Below are positions 9,652 through 18,036 of a stretch of 64,000 nt of DNA, piece after piece. Location: NCBI GenBank assembly GCA_012927625.1, contig JABBOV010000008.1, forward strand, positions 248,001 through 312,000, given 5' to 3'. The DNA comes from Glaciimonas sp. (GTDB taxonomy: Bacteria > Pseudomonadota > Gammaproteobacteria > Burkholderiales > Burkholderiaceae_D). The position numbers were made by a program, and so were the translations under genes. Position 1 is the first letter of the stretch. Each line of letters starts with the position of its first letter. The notes beneath the pieces were generated by a model. The model was not told the origin of the DNA. It did not search any database and saw only the letters and a program-made list of their open reading frames with translations.

Positions 9652-9990
9652 TTACTTGACTGGCTTGCTGAGTAAAATCATGATCAGCACTGAGGAATTT
9701 TCGAGTGCTTCCAACGCATGCATTTCAGCGCCGGCCAGGAAGATCATGTCGCCGGCATGCAGAGTCTGAATCCGGTCGTGTGCAGTGAAAGCAACGCTGC
9801 CTTCCAGGCATTGCACGGTGACTTCGCCAGGAACCATGTGGGCCGGCATGACCTTGCCGCGTGGCATGGTCAAACGCATAACTTCCAGTTGCGGGGTTTT
9901 GATCAGGGCAATCGATGAAAAAATTGCGCATTCTTCGCCTAGTGGACGCAGATCGATTACGGTGCCGGATGCGGCGTGCGTTAATGCCAT
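9652..9990 (-). CDS. Small cupin-domain protein
   Basis: A 112-residue single-domain cupin from the ATG at 9990, chosen because AAGGAG lies 7 nt upstream; a longer in-frame start at 10029 adds an unlikely leader. The beta-barrel motifs are GKVMPAHMVPGEVTVQCLEG and AGDMIFLAGAEMHAL. The cupin metal ligands are reduced: one His in the first motif and His in the second. The catalytic or binding role is unknown; such proteins are often sensors or isomerase-like. It is a monocistronic gene on the opposite strand to its neighbours. Confidence 0.8.
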   Translation of the reverse strand: MALTHAASGTVIDLRPLGEECAIFSSIALIKTPQLEVMRLTMPRGKVMPAHMVPGEVTVQCLEGSVAFTAHDRIQTLHAGDMIFLAGAEMHALEALENSSVLIMILLSKPVK

Positions 9991-10203
9991 GAAGATCTCC
10001 TTGGGTTTTTCCAGTATCGACCGTAGCACGAATCAGAGTGCAGCTCCAGAGTCGAGGTTAGTGCCTGCGGAACTTGGCATGGCACCCCAAGCTCCACTCC
10101 ATTTACTTGGGATAACGCAAGAGAAGCGCGTTTTGCGCCGGACGCATCGAACGCTACGGCCTTATACTCTTGGTTCTTTTTTTATTTTTAACAAGAAATT
10201 CTT

Positions 10204-10668
10204 ATGTCGAATGTTTCCTTATTTCACGCACCGCACCGCTTGGGTAGCGCAGTGCAGCGCGGCTTCACTCTGATCGAGATCATGGTTGTAGTCGTGATCA
10301 TGGGCGTACTGGCAGCGCTGGTGGTGCCGAAACTGATGGGCCGCACCGACGAGGCGCGCATTGTCGCAGCCAAGCAGGATATTGCAACCATCATGCAGGC
10401 ACTCAAGCTGTACAAGCTCGATAACCAGCGCTATCCGACCACCGAGCAGGGCTTGTCGGCGCTGACTACGCGGCCGACCTCCGGCCCGGCCGCCAACGGT
10501 TGGAAAACCGGCGGTTATCTGGATAAGGTGCCGAAAGACCCGTGGGGCGGCGCATATCAGTTGCTTTCGCCCGGCATTAAAGGCGAGATCGACGTGTTTT
10601 CTTTCGGTGCCGACGGCCAGCCTGGCGGCACCGGCAACGATGCCGATATCGGTTCGTGGGATCTGTAA
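10204..10668 (+). CDS. gspG: Type II secretion major pseudopilin GspG
   Basis: A 154-residue class III prepilin-like protein that builds the periplasmic pseudopilus pushing exoproteins through the secretin. The prepilin peptidase site is RG|FTLIEIMVVV, with Gly20 before the cut and Glu25 at mature position +5. The C-terminal half has the GspG features YPTTEQGLSAL, DPWGGAYQLLSPG and FSFGADGQPGG with the calcium-binding DIGSWD end. First gene of the twelve-gene gsp operon. The gap before it (9991-10203) presumably carries the operon promoter. Confidence 0.97.
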   Translation: MSNVSLFHAPHRLGSAVQRGFTLIEIMVVVVIMGVLAALVVPKLMGRTDEARIVAAKQDIATIMQALKLYKLDNQRYPTTEQGLSALTTRPTSGPAANGWKTGGYLDKVPKDPWGGAYQLLSPGIKGEIDVFSFGADGQPGGTGNDADIGSWDL

Positions 10669-10694
10669 CTATCAACCTTACCTGGCACCTTGTC

Positions 10695-11174
10695 ATGCCG
10701 CGTGCCCGACGTGCCTCGTCTGCGCGCGGCTTCACTTTGCTGGAACTGATGATCGTCATCGTGATTATCGGCATCACGCTTGGTGCGGTGGCGTTAAACG
10801 CGCTGCCGGATGCGCGCCAGACCTTACAAAATGAGGCCCAGCGCATCGCGCTCCTGCTGCAACTGGCACGCGACGAAGCGATCGTGCGCAACCGGCCGGT
10901 TGCCTTCGAACTGGAGCCGGATCGTTACCGTTTTCTGGTGCACGAAGATCACGTCTGGCAAGTCATCACTCAAGATGATCTGTTACGCGAACGCCGGTTT
11001 AAAAGTGCGCCGTTAACGCTGTCGATCAACCCGCCGTTGGCAACTGGCGATGGGCCGCTGCGCATCGTATTCGGGCGCGAGCCGGTTGACAAGCCTTTCG
11101 TACTGACACTGTCTCTTGAGACGGTCAGCGTCGCCATTCGTGCCGATGGCATCGGCCATTTCGTGGCGGACTGA
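10695..11174 (+). CDS. gspH: Type II secretion minor pseudopilin GspH
   Basis: A 159-residue minor pseudopilin. The peptidase site ARG|FTLLELMIVIVIIG has Gly12 and the conserved Glu17. The mature domain is typical of the pseudopilus tip protein GspH. I chose the ATG at 10695, 26 nt after gspG; an earlier in-frame start at 10656 would overlap gspG by 13 nt and lengthen the leader to 25 residues. Confidence 0.92.
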   Translation: MPRARRASSARGFTLLELMIVIVIIGITLGAVALNALPDARQTLQNEAQRIALLLQLARDEAIVRNRPVAFELEPDRYRFLVHEDHVWQVITQDDLLRERRFKSAPLTLSINPPLATGDGPLRIVFGREPVDKPFVLTLSLETVSVAIRADGIGHFVAD

Positions 11175-11175
11175 A

Positions 11176-11577
11176 ATGCCGCGTATTTTTCCACCCACTT
11201 TGCCGATGATGGCCAGCGCCGCCGGCTTTACCCTGCTCGAAGTGCTGGTGGCGCTGGTCATCGTTGGCACTTCGCTGGGCGCGAGCTTGCGCGCGGCAGG
11301 CAGCCTGACCCAAAACAGCACAGGTTTGCGCGCCGCGATGATGGCCAACTGGTCGGCGGAAAACCGTCTGAGCCAGATTCGTCTGGCGCGCGAATGGCCT
11401 GCTTTCGGCAAGCGTAGTTTCGATTGCTTCCAAGGCCGCTTGCAACTGGTCTGCGAGGAGGAAGTCATCGCTACCCCGAATCCGAATTTCCGCCGGGTCG
11501 AGGTCAGTGTGTTCGAGTCCGGCAATCTGGAGCGGCGCATCATCAAGCTGGTGCAGGTGGTGCCCAATGAACTGTAA
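11176..11577 (+). CDS. gspI: Type II secretion minor pseudopilin GspI
   Basis: A 133-residue minor pseudopilin with the site AAG|FTLLEVLVALVIVG (Gly17, Glu22). GspI starts the GspI-J-K tip complex. The ATG is one nucleotide after the gspH stop, so translation is coupled. Confidence 0.93.
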   Translation: MPRIFPPTLPMMASAAGFTLLEVLVALVIVGTSLGASLRAAGSLTQNSTGLRAAMMANWSAENRLSQIRLAREWPAFGKRSFDCFQGRLQLVCEEEVIATPNPNFRRVEVSVFESGNLERRIIKLVQVVPNEL

Positions 11578-12280
11578 ATCCAAAATAAAAAATGTTGGAG
11601 CCGAATTTCCTCTCCCAAAAGGAAAAAGTGAGAACAGAAACCCGGAATATCAAACCTTTTCCGGGCCGAGTCTATATAAGCATAACCGTTGCGGCTTTAC
11701 CCTGATTGAGTTGCTGGTCGCCATCAGTATCCTGGCGATTGTTGCTGTACTCGGTTGGCGCGGACTGGATGGCATCGTGCGCGCGCGCGTGGCGCTGACG
11801 GCTGAACTGGAGCAAACCCGCGGTCTGCAATTGGCGTTCGCGCAACTCCAAAGCGATGCTGAACATTTCACCCGGGCAAGCGATATCGGCCGCCCCACGC
11901 TGGCTGCGCAAGACGGGCGCTTGACGCTGATTCGCGCCGTATATGCGGACGATCAGCCGTCACGCCTGCAAGTGGTGGCTTACCGTATCCTGAATGGCGA
12001 GTTGATCCGGCGCGAATCGATCGCTACCCGCGATCTGAGCGCGCTTGATGCACTCTGGAAAAATAGTATTAGCGGCACCGATGCTGACACTCCTGCGGTG
12101 GTGTTGCAGAGCGCGGTATCCGGCATGACGCTGCGTTTGTGGTGGAATGATGGCGCCGGCTGGCGGATCGACCAAGGCAGTGCCACCACCGCGGCAAGCG
12201 GGTTGGAGGTCGTGCTGACAGTACAGCAGAACGGCCCGGCGTCACGCATGACCAAGATATTTTTATTGGGGGCGTCATGA
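11567..12280 (+). CDS. gspJ: Type II secretion minor pseudopilin GspJ with unusually long leader
   Basis: A 237-residue minor pseudopilin; the site RCG|FTLIELLVAISIL gives Gly43 and Glu48. The leader before the cut is 43 residues, much longer than the 12-20 residues of its neighbours, and reads like noncoding DNA. The only in-frame ATG is at 11567, overlapping gspI by 11 nt with GGTGG just upstream. No ATG, GTG or TTG codon was found in frame between it and the cleavage motif. The mature part has normal GspJ length, ending with RMTKIFLLG. Confidence 0.88.
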   Translation: MNCKSKIKNVGAEFPLPKGKSENRNPEYQTFSGPSLYKHNRCGFTLIELLVAISILAIVAVLGWRGLDGIVRARVALTAELEQTRGLQLAFAQLQSDAEHFTRASDIGRPTLAAQDGRLTLIRAVYADDQPSRLQVVAYRILNGELIRRESIATRDLSALDALWKNSISGTDADTPAVVLQSAVSGMTLRLWWNDGAGWRIDQGSATTAASGLEVVLTVQQNGPASRMTKIFLLGAS

Positions 12281-13239
12281 GGCGTGTACCCCTGGCCGCC
12301 CAGCGCGGCGTAGCAATCATCATTGCACTGCTGCTGACCGCGCTGGCGGTGACGATAGTGGCCAGCCTGTTCTGGCAGCAACAGGTACAGGTGCGCTCGA
12401 TTGAAAATCAGCGCCTGCACCTGCAAACCAAGTGGATTTTGCGTGGTGCGCTTGACTGGGCGCGCCTGGTGCTGCGCGAAGATGCCAAATTTTCCCACAC
12501 CGATACGCTCGATGAGCCGTGGTCGGTGCCACTGGCAGAAACCCGGCTCGACCAGTATGTGGAAAACGACCGCACCAATAGCGATCAGACCGATGCCACC
12601 CTGTCGGGTCAGATTGTGGATGCGCAAGGTCGCTTCAATCTCGCCAATCTGGCGCAAGGCGGCAAAGTTAACCCACGCGAAGTCGCCGTCTTTGCACGCT
12701 TGCTGGGTAGCCTGCAACTAAATACCGGCTTGGCGCAAGCGGCGGCCGACACCATCGCGCGCGCCCAGCCCATCGCGCCAGCCGCAAGCGGCGCTGCGCT
12801 GACGGGCGCTGCCGCACAGTCCGCCGCGCAGCCGCTGAAGTTGCTGCTAGTTGACGATTTGCTGGCGGTACCTGGATTTACTGCGCCGATACTGACCTCG
12901 CTGCGCGATTTCGTGACCTTACTGCCGCGCGCCACGCCGATCAATGTAAATACCGCTTCGGCCCAGGTATTAGCGGCCAGAATTGATACACTCTCGCAGT
13001 CCGACGCCGAAGTGCTGGTGGCAGCGCGCAAAAAGGCGTCTTTTCGCAACAGCGCCGACTTCGTTGCACTCTTGCCACCGGGCAAGGCAGGCGATCTAAG
13101 CGCCAACGACTTTGCGGTGGCGACGAATTTTTTCATCGTCTATGGCAAAGTGCGCCTGAACCGTGCCACCATGGAGATGCAGGCTCTGATTGAGCGTAGC
13201 GATCTCACCACCAGGCTGATCTGGGTGCTGGACAATTAA
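12277..13239 (+). CDS. gspK: Type II secretion pseudopilus tip protein GspK
   Basis: A 320-residue protein, the largest minor pseudopilin. The N-terminus QRG|VAIIIALLL lacks the usual Glu at +5, as expected for GspK, which caps the pseudopilus. The middle shows the GspK motifs VDAQGRFNLANL and NVNTASAQVLAA (helix-hairpin-helix-like). It overlaps gspJ by 4 nt. Confidence 0.94.
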   Translation: MRRVPLAAQRGVAIIIALLLTALAVTIVASLFWQQQVQVRSIENQRLHLQTKWILRGALDWARLVLREDAKFSHTDTLDEPWSVPLAETRLDQYVENDRTNSDQTDATLSGQIVDAQGRFNLANLAQGGKVNPREVAVFARLLGSLQLNTGLAQAAADTIARAQPIAPAASGAALTGAAAQSAAQPLKLLLVDDLLAVPGFTAPILTSLRDFVTLLPRATPINVNTASAQVLAARIDTLSQSDAEVLVAARKKASFRNSADFVALLPPGKAGDLSANDFAVATNFFIVYGKVRLNRATMEMQALIERSDLTTRLIWVLDN

Positions 13240-13259
13240 TTTTCGGGAAATCTGACATC

Positions 13260-14522
13260 GTGAGCATATTGTATATTCGCCACCCTCCCAAAGCAGCCTT
13301 TGACGGCGCGCTGGTGCCGCTGCCCTGTCGGTTTGCACTGGTGTCGAATAGCGGCGCGGTCGAGCGCGAGGGATTGTCAACGCTGCCCGGCCTGAGCGAT
13401 GCAATCCGGCAGGCAGCAAAGATAGTATTACTGCTGGCCGCCAGCGATGTCAGCTTGTTACGCGTGAAGGTGCCGCCGCTGTCAAGCGCCCGGCTCAAAG
13501 TGGCGCTGCCTAACCTGGTTGAGGATCAATTGATGTCGGACCCGTCCGAGTGCGCGTTTGCCGCTGGCGCAGCACAGGATGGCATGCGCACTGTGGCAGT
13601 GGTCAATCGCGCGTGGCTGGAACAGTTATCCGCCAGCCTGACCGCGCTGGGGGCGCGCCAGTTGGCAGCCGTCCCGGCACAGCTCTGCCTGCCGCACCAG
13701 CCTCCCGCGGTGGCTGCCGCAGTCACTGAGTTTGGCTCTGACAGAGACGTTGCCTTGCGTTGGTCGGAGCAGGATGGCATCGGTTTTTGCATCGGCGCCA
13801 TAGCCCAAAATAGCGCCGAAGCCGCAGCCCGCGAAGTCATCGATGCATTGCGGCTGATGGCGCCGCAAGCGGACTTGATCCTACAGGTGGCGCCGGCCAG
13901 CGTGGCGGCTTACCAGCGGGCCGTTGCCGATACCGGCGATGCACAATTGCAGATTGCGGCCGAAGACTGGGTTCAGTGCGCCGCTGCTGCCAAGAACGTG
14001 ACACTGAATTTGATGACTGGGCTGGGTGCCTCGGCCGGTCCGCAAGTGAATTGGCGGCCGTGGCGCTGGCCGGCGGCGCTGGCACTGCTGGCGGCTGTGG
14101 TGAATATTGTCGGACTTAACGCCAGCTGGCTGCAGTTGCAGCACGAAGCGGATTTCCTGCATGATGGTATGAATCAGACTTTCCGTGCCGCCTTTCCGAA
14201 AGAAAGCGTGATCATCGATCCGGTAGCCCAGATGCGGCAAAAACTCAGCGCTTCCAAACAAGGCTCTGGCCAGGCCGGGCCAGACGATTTTCTGACCTTG
14301 GCGGGCGCCTTTGGCAACGTTTGGGACAGCCTGCCGCAAGCGCAAACGAATAAAGCGCAGCCTGCAATTGCCGCGATAGAATACCGCGAGCGCAGTTTGC
14401 TGGTGCGCCTAAAGCCTGCTGATGCGGTCAAACTCGACGCCATCCGGCCGCTTTTGGCGCCACACAAATTGGCGCTGACCGAACTAAGCGCCGGCGTCTG
14501 GCAGATCAGGAGTGCGCCATGA
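13260..14522 (+). CDS. gspL: Type II secretion inner-membrane protein GspL
   Basis: A 420-residue bitopic protein that recruits the GspE ATPase to the membrane. An actin-like cytoplasmic domain (about 1-255) precedes one membrane helix near residues 268-288 (LALLAAVVNIVGL) and a small periplasmic ferredoxin-like domain. Start codon is GTG at 13260, 20 nt after gspK. It overlaps gspM by 4 nt. Confidence 0.93.
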   Translation: MSILYIRHPPKAAFDGALVPLPCRFALVSNSGAVEREGLSTLPGLSDAIRQAAKIVLLLAASDVSLLRVKVPPLSSARLKVALPNLVEDQLMSDPSECAFAAGAAQDGMRTVAVVNRAWLEQLSASLTALGARQLAAVPAQLCLPHQPPAVAAAVTEFGSDRDVALRWSEQDGIGFCIGAIAQNSAEAAAREVIDALRLMAPQADLILQVAPASVAAYQRAVADTGDAQLQIAAEDWVQCAAAAKNVTLNLMTGLGASAGPQVNWRPWRWPAALALLAAVVNIVGLNASWLQLQHEADFLHDGMNQTFRAAFPKESVIIDPVAQMRQKLSASKQGSGQAGPDDFLTLAGAFGNVWDSLPQAQTNKAQPAIAAIEYRERSLLVRLKPADAVKLDAIRPLLAPHKLALTELSAGVWQIRSAP

Positions 14523-15064
14523 GGCTCAACCGCAAGTTTTCCGGCAAATGGGCGCTCCAGTCCGCCCGCTTCACCGATCGGCGTGCCACCGCGGCACATT
14601 TCTGGTCAGAGCGCAATCGGCGCGAGCGCATCCTGATAGCACTTGGTGTAGCAGTGGTGTTGCTGGGCCTGTTGTATGTGCTGTTGATAGACCCGGCGTT
14701 GCAGGGCCGTGCCCAGTTGCGCAAAAATCTGCCAGTATTGCGGCAACAGTCCGCGCAATTGCAGGCAATGGCCAAACAGGCTGCCGCTTTGCCCAAAGTA
14801 GCGGCGCCCACTGCAACCAGCGTGAGCAAAGAAAGCATCGAAGCCGCGCTACAGACCAGTGGCCTGCGAGCAAAAAGCGTGGCGTGGAGTGGCGATTTCG
14901 CCCAATTGCAATTTACAGAGGTTCCTTTTAACGCCTTACTGGACGCCTTGCAGCCGCTACAGAAAACCATGCGACTAGCCGTCGTCGAAGCCACCGTCAC
15001 GGCCACAGGCACGGCCGGCAGCGTCAATGCCAGCCTGACTTTACGTGCGCAAAAGGCTGATTGA
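14519..15064 (+). CDS. gspM: Type II secretion inner-membrane protein GspM
   Basis: A 181-residue bitopic partner of GspL. One membrane helix lies at about 40-60 (ILIALGVAVVLLGLLYVLL), then a coiled region and a periplasmic ferredoxin-like domain with VEATVTATGTAGSVNASLTL. The 4-nt overlap with gspL (ATGA) signals coupling. Confidence 0.93.
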   Translation: MRLNRKFSGKWALQSARFTDRRATAAHFWSERNRRERILIALGVAVVLLGLLYVLLIDPALQGRAQLRKNLPVLRQQSAQLQAMAKQAAALPKVAAPTATSVSKESIEAALQTSGLRAKSVAWSGDFAQLQFTEVPFNALLDALQPLQKTMRLAVVEATVTATGTAGSVNASLTLRAQKAD

Positions 15065-15838
15065 GTGGCACGCCTCTTGCTCTGGTTGCTGGCCGGTTGC
15101 ATCAGCGTCGCGCTTACCGTGTTGGCATACCTGCCGGCCAACTGGATGTCCATGCTGTTGGAGGCACAGACCGCAGGACGCTTGACGCTGGGCGATGCAC
15201 AGGGCACGCTCTGGAACGGCTCGGCATTTATCGGCGGTGCGCCTGGTGCCAGAGATCCGGTTACACCCTTGCTGCCGGGCCGATTTTCCTGGCGTTTATC
15301 GCCGCTGCTGTTGCTGGGACAAGTCCGGCTGCAGCTGGAAAACTCCGCTGCGCTGACGCAACCGGTCAGTATTCGCGGCAGTTGGTCGCAGTGGCAGGTC
15401 AGCGCAGCAGAAGTCATGCTGCCAGCGGAACGACTGGCTGGGTTGGGCGCGCCACTCAATACGATCGCGCCCAGCGGCCGGATGCGCCTGTCTTGGGGGC
15501 CGTTACAATTAGCGCGCCGTGGCCAAAAAGTCGATCTGCACGGCACGCTGCGGCTGGATATTGAAGATAGTGCGTCGGGTCTGTCACCGATCAAGCCACT
15601 AGGGGCCTATGTGGTAACAATGGAATGGCGCGGACAGAGCGCGCAACTGGTGCTTAAGACTGTCAAGGGCCCGCTGTTGCTGAACGGTGATGGTGCGCTG
15701 GAAAATGGCCGACTGCATTTTTCTGGCACCGCCGAGGCGGCAGCCGGACAACAGGAAAAATTAGCGAACTTGCTGAATTTACTGGGCCAGCGCCGCACGG
15801 TCGCTGGCCGTGAAGTGATCGCTTTAGAATTTAGATAA
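15065..15838 (+). CDS. gspN: Type II secretion protein GspN
   Basis: A 257-residue protein with one N-terminal membrane helix (about 3-22) and a periplasmic beta-rich domain containing GTLWNGSA and LAGLGAPLNTIAPSG, which are GspN signatures. Its function in secretion is not well defined and many systems lack it. It starts at a GTG directly after the gspM stop. Confidence 0.88.
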   Translation: MARLLLWLLAGCISVALTVLAYLPANWMSMLLEAQTAGRLTLGDAQGTLWNGSAFIGGAPGARDPVTPLLPGRFSWRLSPLLLLGQVRLQLENSAALTQPVSIRGSWSQWQVSAAEVMLPAERLAGLGAPLNTIAPSGRMRLSWGPLQLARRGQKVDLHGTLRLDIEDSASGLSPIKPLGAYVVTMEWRGQSAQLVLKTVKGPLLLNGDGALENGRLHFSGTAEAAAGQQEKLANLLNLLGQRRTVAGREVIALEFR

Positions 15839-18036
15839 TGAAAAAACAATCCAATACGGCGGTGGGGAACAACATGCAAAAACACATTAAGAAAAATGCC
15901 CAATGGCAGCGCTTGCGCGCGACCGCGGTTTTGCTGTTGAGTGTTGCGGCAATCCCGCCGGCGTGGCCGGCCGCCGCCGATAACGAAGCGACGCTGAATT
16001 TCGTCGGTGCCGATATCGAATCAGTAATCAAGGCGATCGGCCACTACACCAACACTACTTTCATCATCGATCCACGCGTCAAGGGCACCATTAATCTGGT
16101 GGCCGAAACTGCGCTGACCAAAGCGCAAGCCTTCAACCTGCTGGGGTCTGCCTTGCGCTTGCAGGGTTATGCAATGGTGGCCGGCGATGGTTTCACCAAG
16201 GTGGTGCCGGAAGCCGATGCCAAGCTGCAAGCGACTCCGACCGAGGTCAGAAGCGACGCGGTCCGGCTCAAGGGCGACCAGATCGGAACCCGGATCTTCC
16301 GCCTGAACTATGAATCGGCCGCTAATCTGGTGGCAGTGTTGCGGCCCTTGATTTCGCCCAACAACACGATCAATGCCAATCCAGGCAACAATTCCCTGGT
16401 CATCACCGACTATGCCGACAACTTGAACCGGTTGGGGAAAATCATTACTGCGCTGGACGCTCCCGCCACCGGAGATATGGATGTGGTGCCGGTGCGCTAC
16501 GCGATTGCCGCCGATATCGCGGTCATGATCAATAAACTGCTGGAATCCGGCGCCGCCGCACCTGGCACGGATGCAGGGCGCGTCAATCTGATTGCGGATA
16601 GTCGCACCAATGCGGTGATCGTGCGCGCGCCGTCGCTGGCACGCGCAAATCTGGCCAAATCGCTGATCGCCAAACTAGATCAGCCGACTGCGCAGCCCGG
16701 CAACGTGCATGTGGTTTACCTGAAAAACGCCGATGCCACCAAGCTGGCGCTGACCTTGCGCTCCGTAGTCGGCTCCGATGGCTCGGCGCCAAGCTCGACC
16801 ATGCCGGCATCAGCACCCGCAGCCTCCCAAAATACAGCCAACGGAATGACCGGATCCATGCCGCCTTCTGTTGCACCCGCCGTATTGTCGTCCGGCGGCC
16901 CGGCTGGTTTTATTCAGGCCGACACCGCCACCAATACTCTGATCATCACCGCCAGCGAACCTGTGTATCGCAATTTGCGCACCGTCATCGACCAACTCGA
17001 CGTGCGCCGGGCCCAGGTCTATATCGAATCGCTGATCGTTGAAGTCACCGCCGACAAAGCGGCCGAATTCGGCATCCAGTGGCTCGGTTTGTCCGGCAAT
17101 AGCGGCAGCAGTTATCGGGTCGGCGGCGGCTCCGCGTTCGCTGGTTCGGTCGCCGGCGACAATATCCTCAATCTGGCAACCGGAAACGGTGCGGTAGCGC
17201 CAGGCGCCGGTCTGACGCTGGGGATATTTCGCCAGATCAACGGCAAGCTCGGCTTGGGCGCACTGGCGCGGGCGCTGGAATCCGACGCCGATACCAATAT
17301 CCTGTCGACTCCGAACCTGATCACGCTCGACAACGAAGAAGCTAAAATCATTGTCGGCCAGAACGTGCCTTTCATCACCGGCCAGTACACCACGCAAGCC
17401 TCAGGCGGCGGCGCTGGCGTCAACCCGTTCCAGACCATCGAGCGTAAAGACGTCGGCCTGTCGCTGCGAGTGCGTCCGCAAATTTCCGAAGGCGGCACCG
17501 TGAAGATGGCGATTTACCAGGAGACTTCGGCCGTCCAGAGCACCGCCAATGCGGCCGGCATCATCACCAGCAAGCGCTCGATTGAAACCAATGTGCTGGC
17601 TGATGACGGCCAAATTATCGTGCTCGGCGGCCTGATCGAAGATACCGTTGGCGACAGTACCGAAAAAGTACCTGGCCTGGGTGATATCCCAATCATCGGC
17701 AACCTGTTCAAATACCAGAAACGCGGTCGCAAAAAGACCAATCTGATGGTGTTTTTGCGCCCAACCGTGATCCGCAGCAGCGAGCAGAGCGCCAGCGTGG
17801 TGGCCGATCGCTACGACTACATCCGCGGCACCGAAATTTCCGCTCAACCAGCCAGGACTATTTTCTTGCCGGATACCGGCGCACCGATTCTGCCGCGGCT
17901 TGAAAGCGGCCAACCCATCGGCGGCTCGTTCCTGAAACCGCTGCAAAAGGGCGCTAGGCCGGACGCAAACGGCAATGGCAATGGCGGCGCGTCGATCCAG
18001 ATCACGCCCGCTACCCCGGCGGCAGAATCGAGATAA
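15838..18036 (+). CDS. gspD: Type II secretion outer-membrane secretin GspD
   Basis: A 732-residue secretin that forms the outer-membrane gate. A signal peptide (about 1-46) is followed by the N0 domain (LNFVGADIESVIKAIG), N1-N3 repeats, and the C-terminal secretin core with VPFITGQYT and the VPGLGDIPIIGNLFKY motif. A Ser/Ala/Pro-rich linker lies near 320-345 in N3. The C-terminal tail is Gly/Asn-rich. It overlaps gspN by one base (TAATG). No GspS pilotin gene is seen in the window. Confidence 0.96.
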   Translation: MKKQSNTAVGNNMQKHIKKNAQWQRLRATAVLLLSVAAIPPAWPAAADNEATLNFVGADIESVIKAIGHYTNTTFIIDPRVKGTINLVAETALTKAQAFNLLGSALRLQGYAMVAGDGFTKVVPEADAKLQATPTEVRSDAVRLKGDQIGTRIFRLNYESAANLVAVLRPLISPNNTINANPGNNSLVITDYADNLNRLGKIITALDAPATGDMDVVPVRYAIAADIAVMINKLLESGAAAPGTDAGRVNLIADSRTNAVIVRAPSLARANLAKSLIAKLDQPTAQPGNVHVVYLKNADATKLALTLRSVVGSDGSAPSSTMPASAPAASQNTANGMTGSMPPSVAPAVLSSGGPAGFIQADTATNTLIITASEPVYRNLRTVIDQLDVRRAQVYIESLIVEVTADKAAEFGIQWLGLSGNSGSSYRVGGGSAFAGSVAGDNILNLATGNGAVAPGAGLTLGIFRQINGKLGLGALARALESDADTNILSTPNLITLDNEEAKIIVGQNVPFITGQYTTQASGGGAGVNPFQTIERKDVGLSLRVRPQISEGGTVKMAIYQETSAVQSTANAAGIITSKRSIETNVLADDGQIIVLGGLIEDTVGDSTEKVPGLGDIPIIGNLFKYQKRGRKKTNLMVFLRPTVIRSSEQSASVVADRYDYIRGTEISAQPARTIFLPDTGAPILPRLESGQPIGGSFLKPLQKGARPDANGNGNGGASIQITPATPAAESR

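Noticed and set aside
14506-15594. A 362-codon open frame on the minus strand across gspM and gspN
   Set aside because: It lies antisense to two genes with clear family motifs, has no recognisable domain and reflects codon bias. The same holds for long antisense frames at 36394-37230, 53524-54489, 57278-58330 and 58507-59694.
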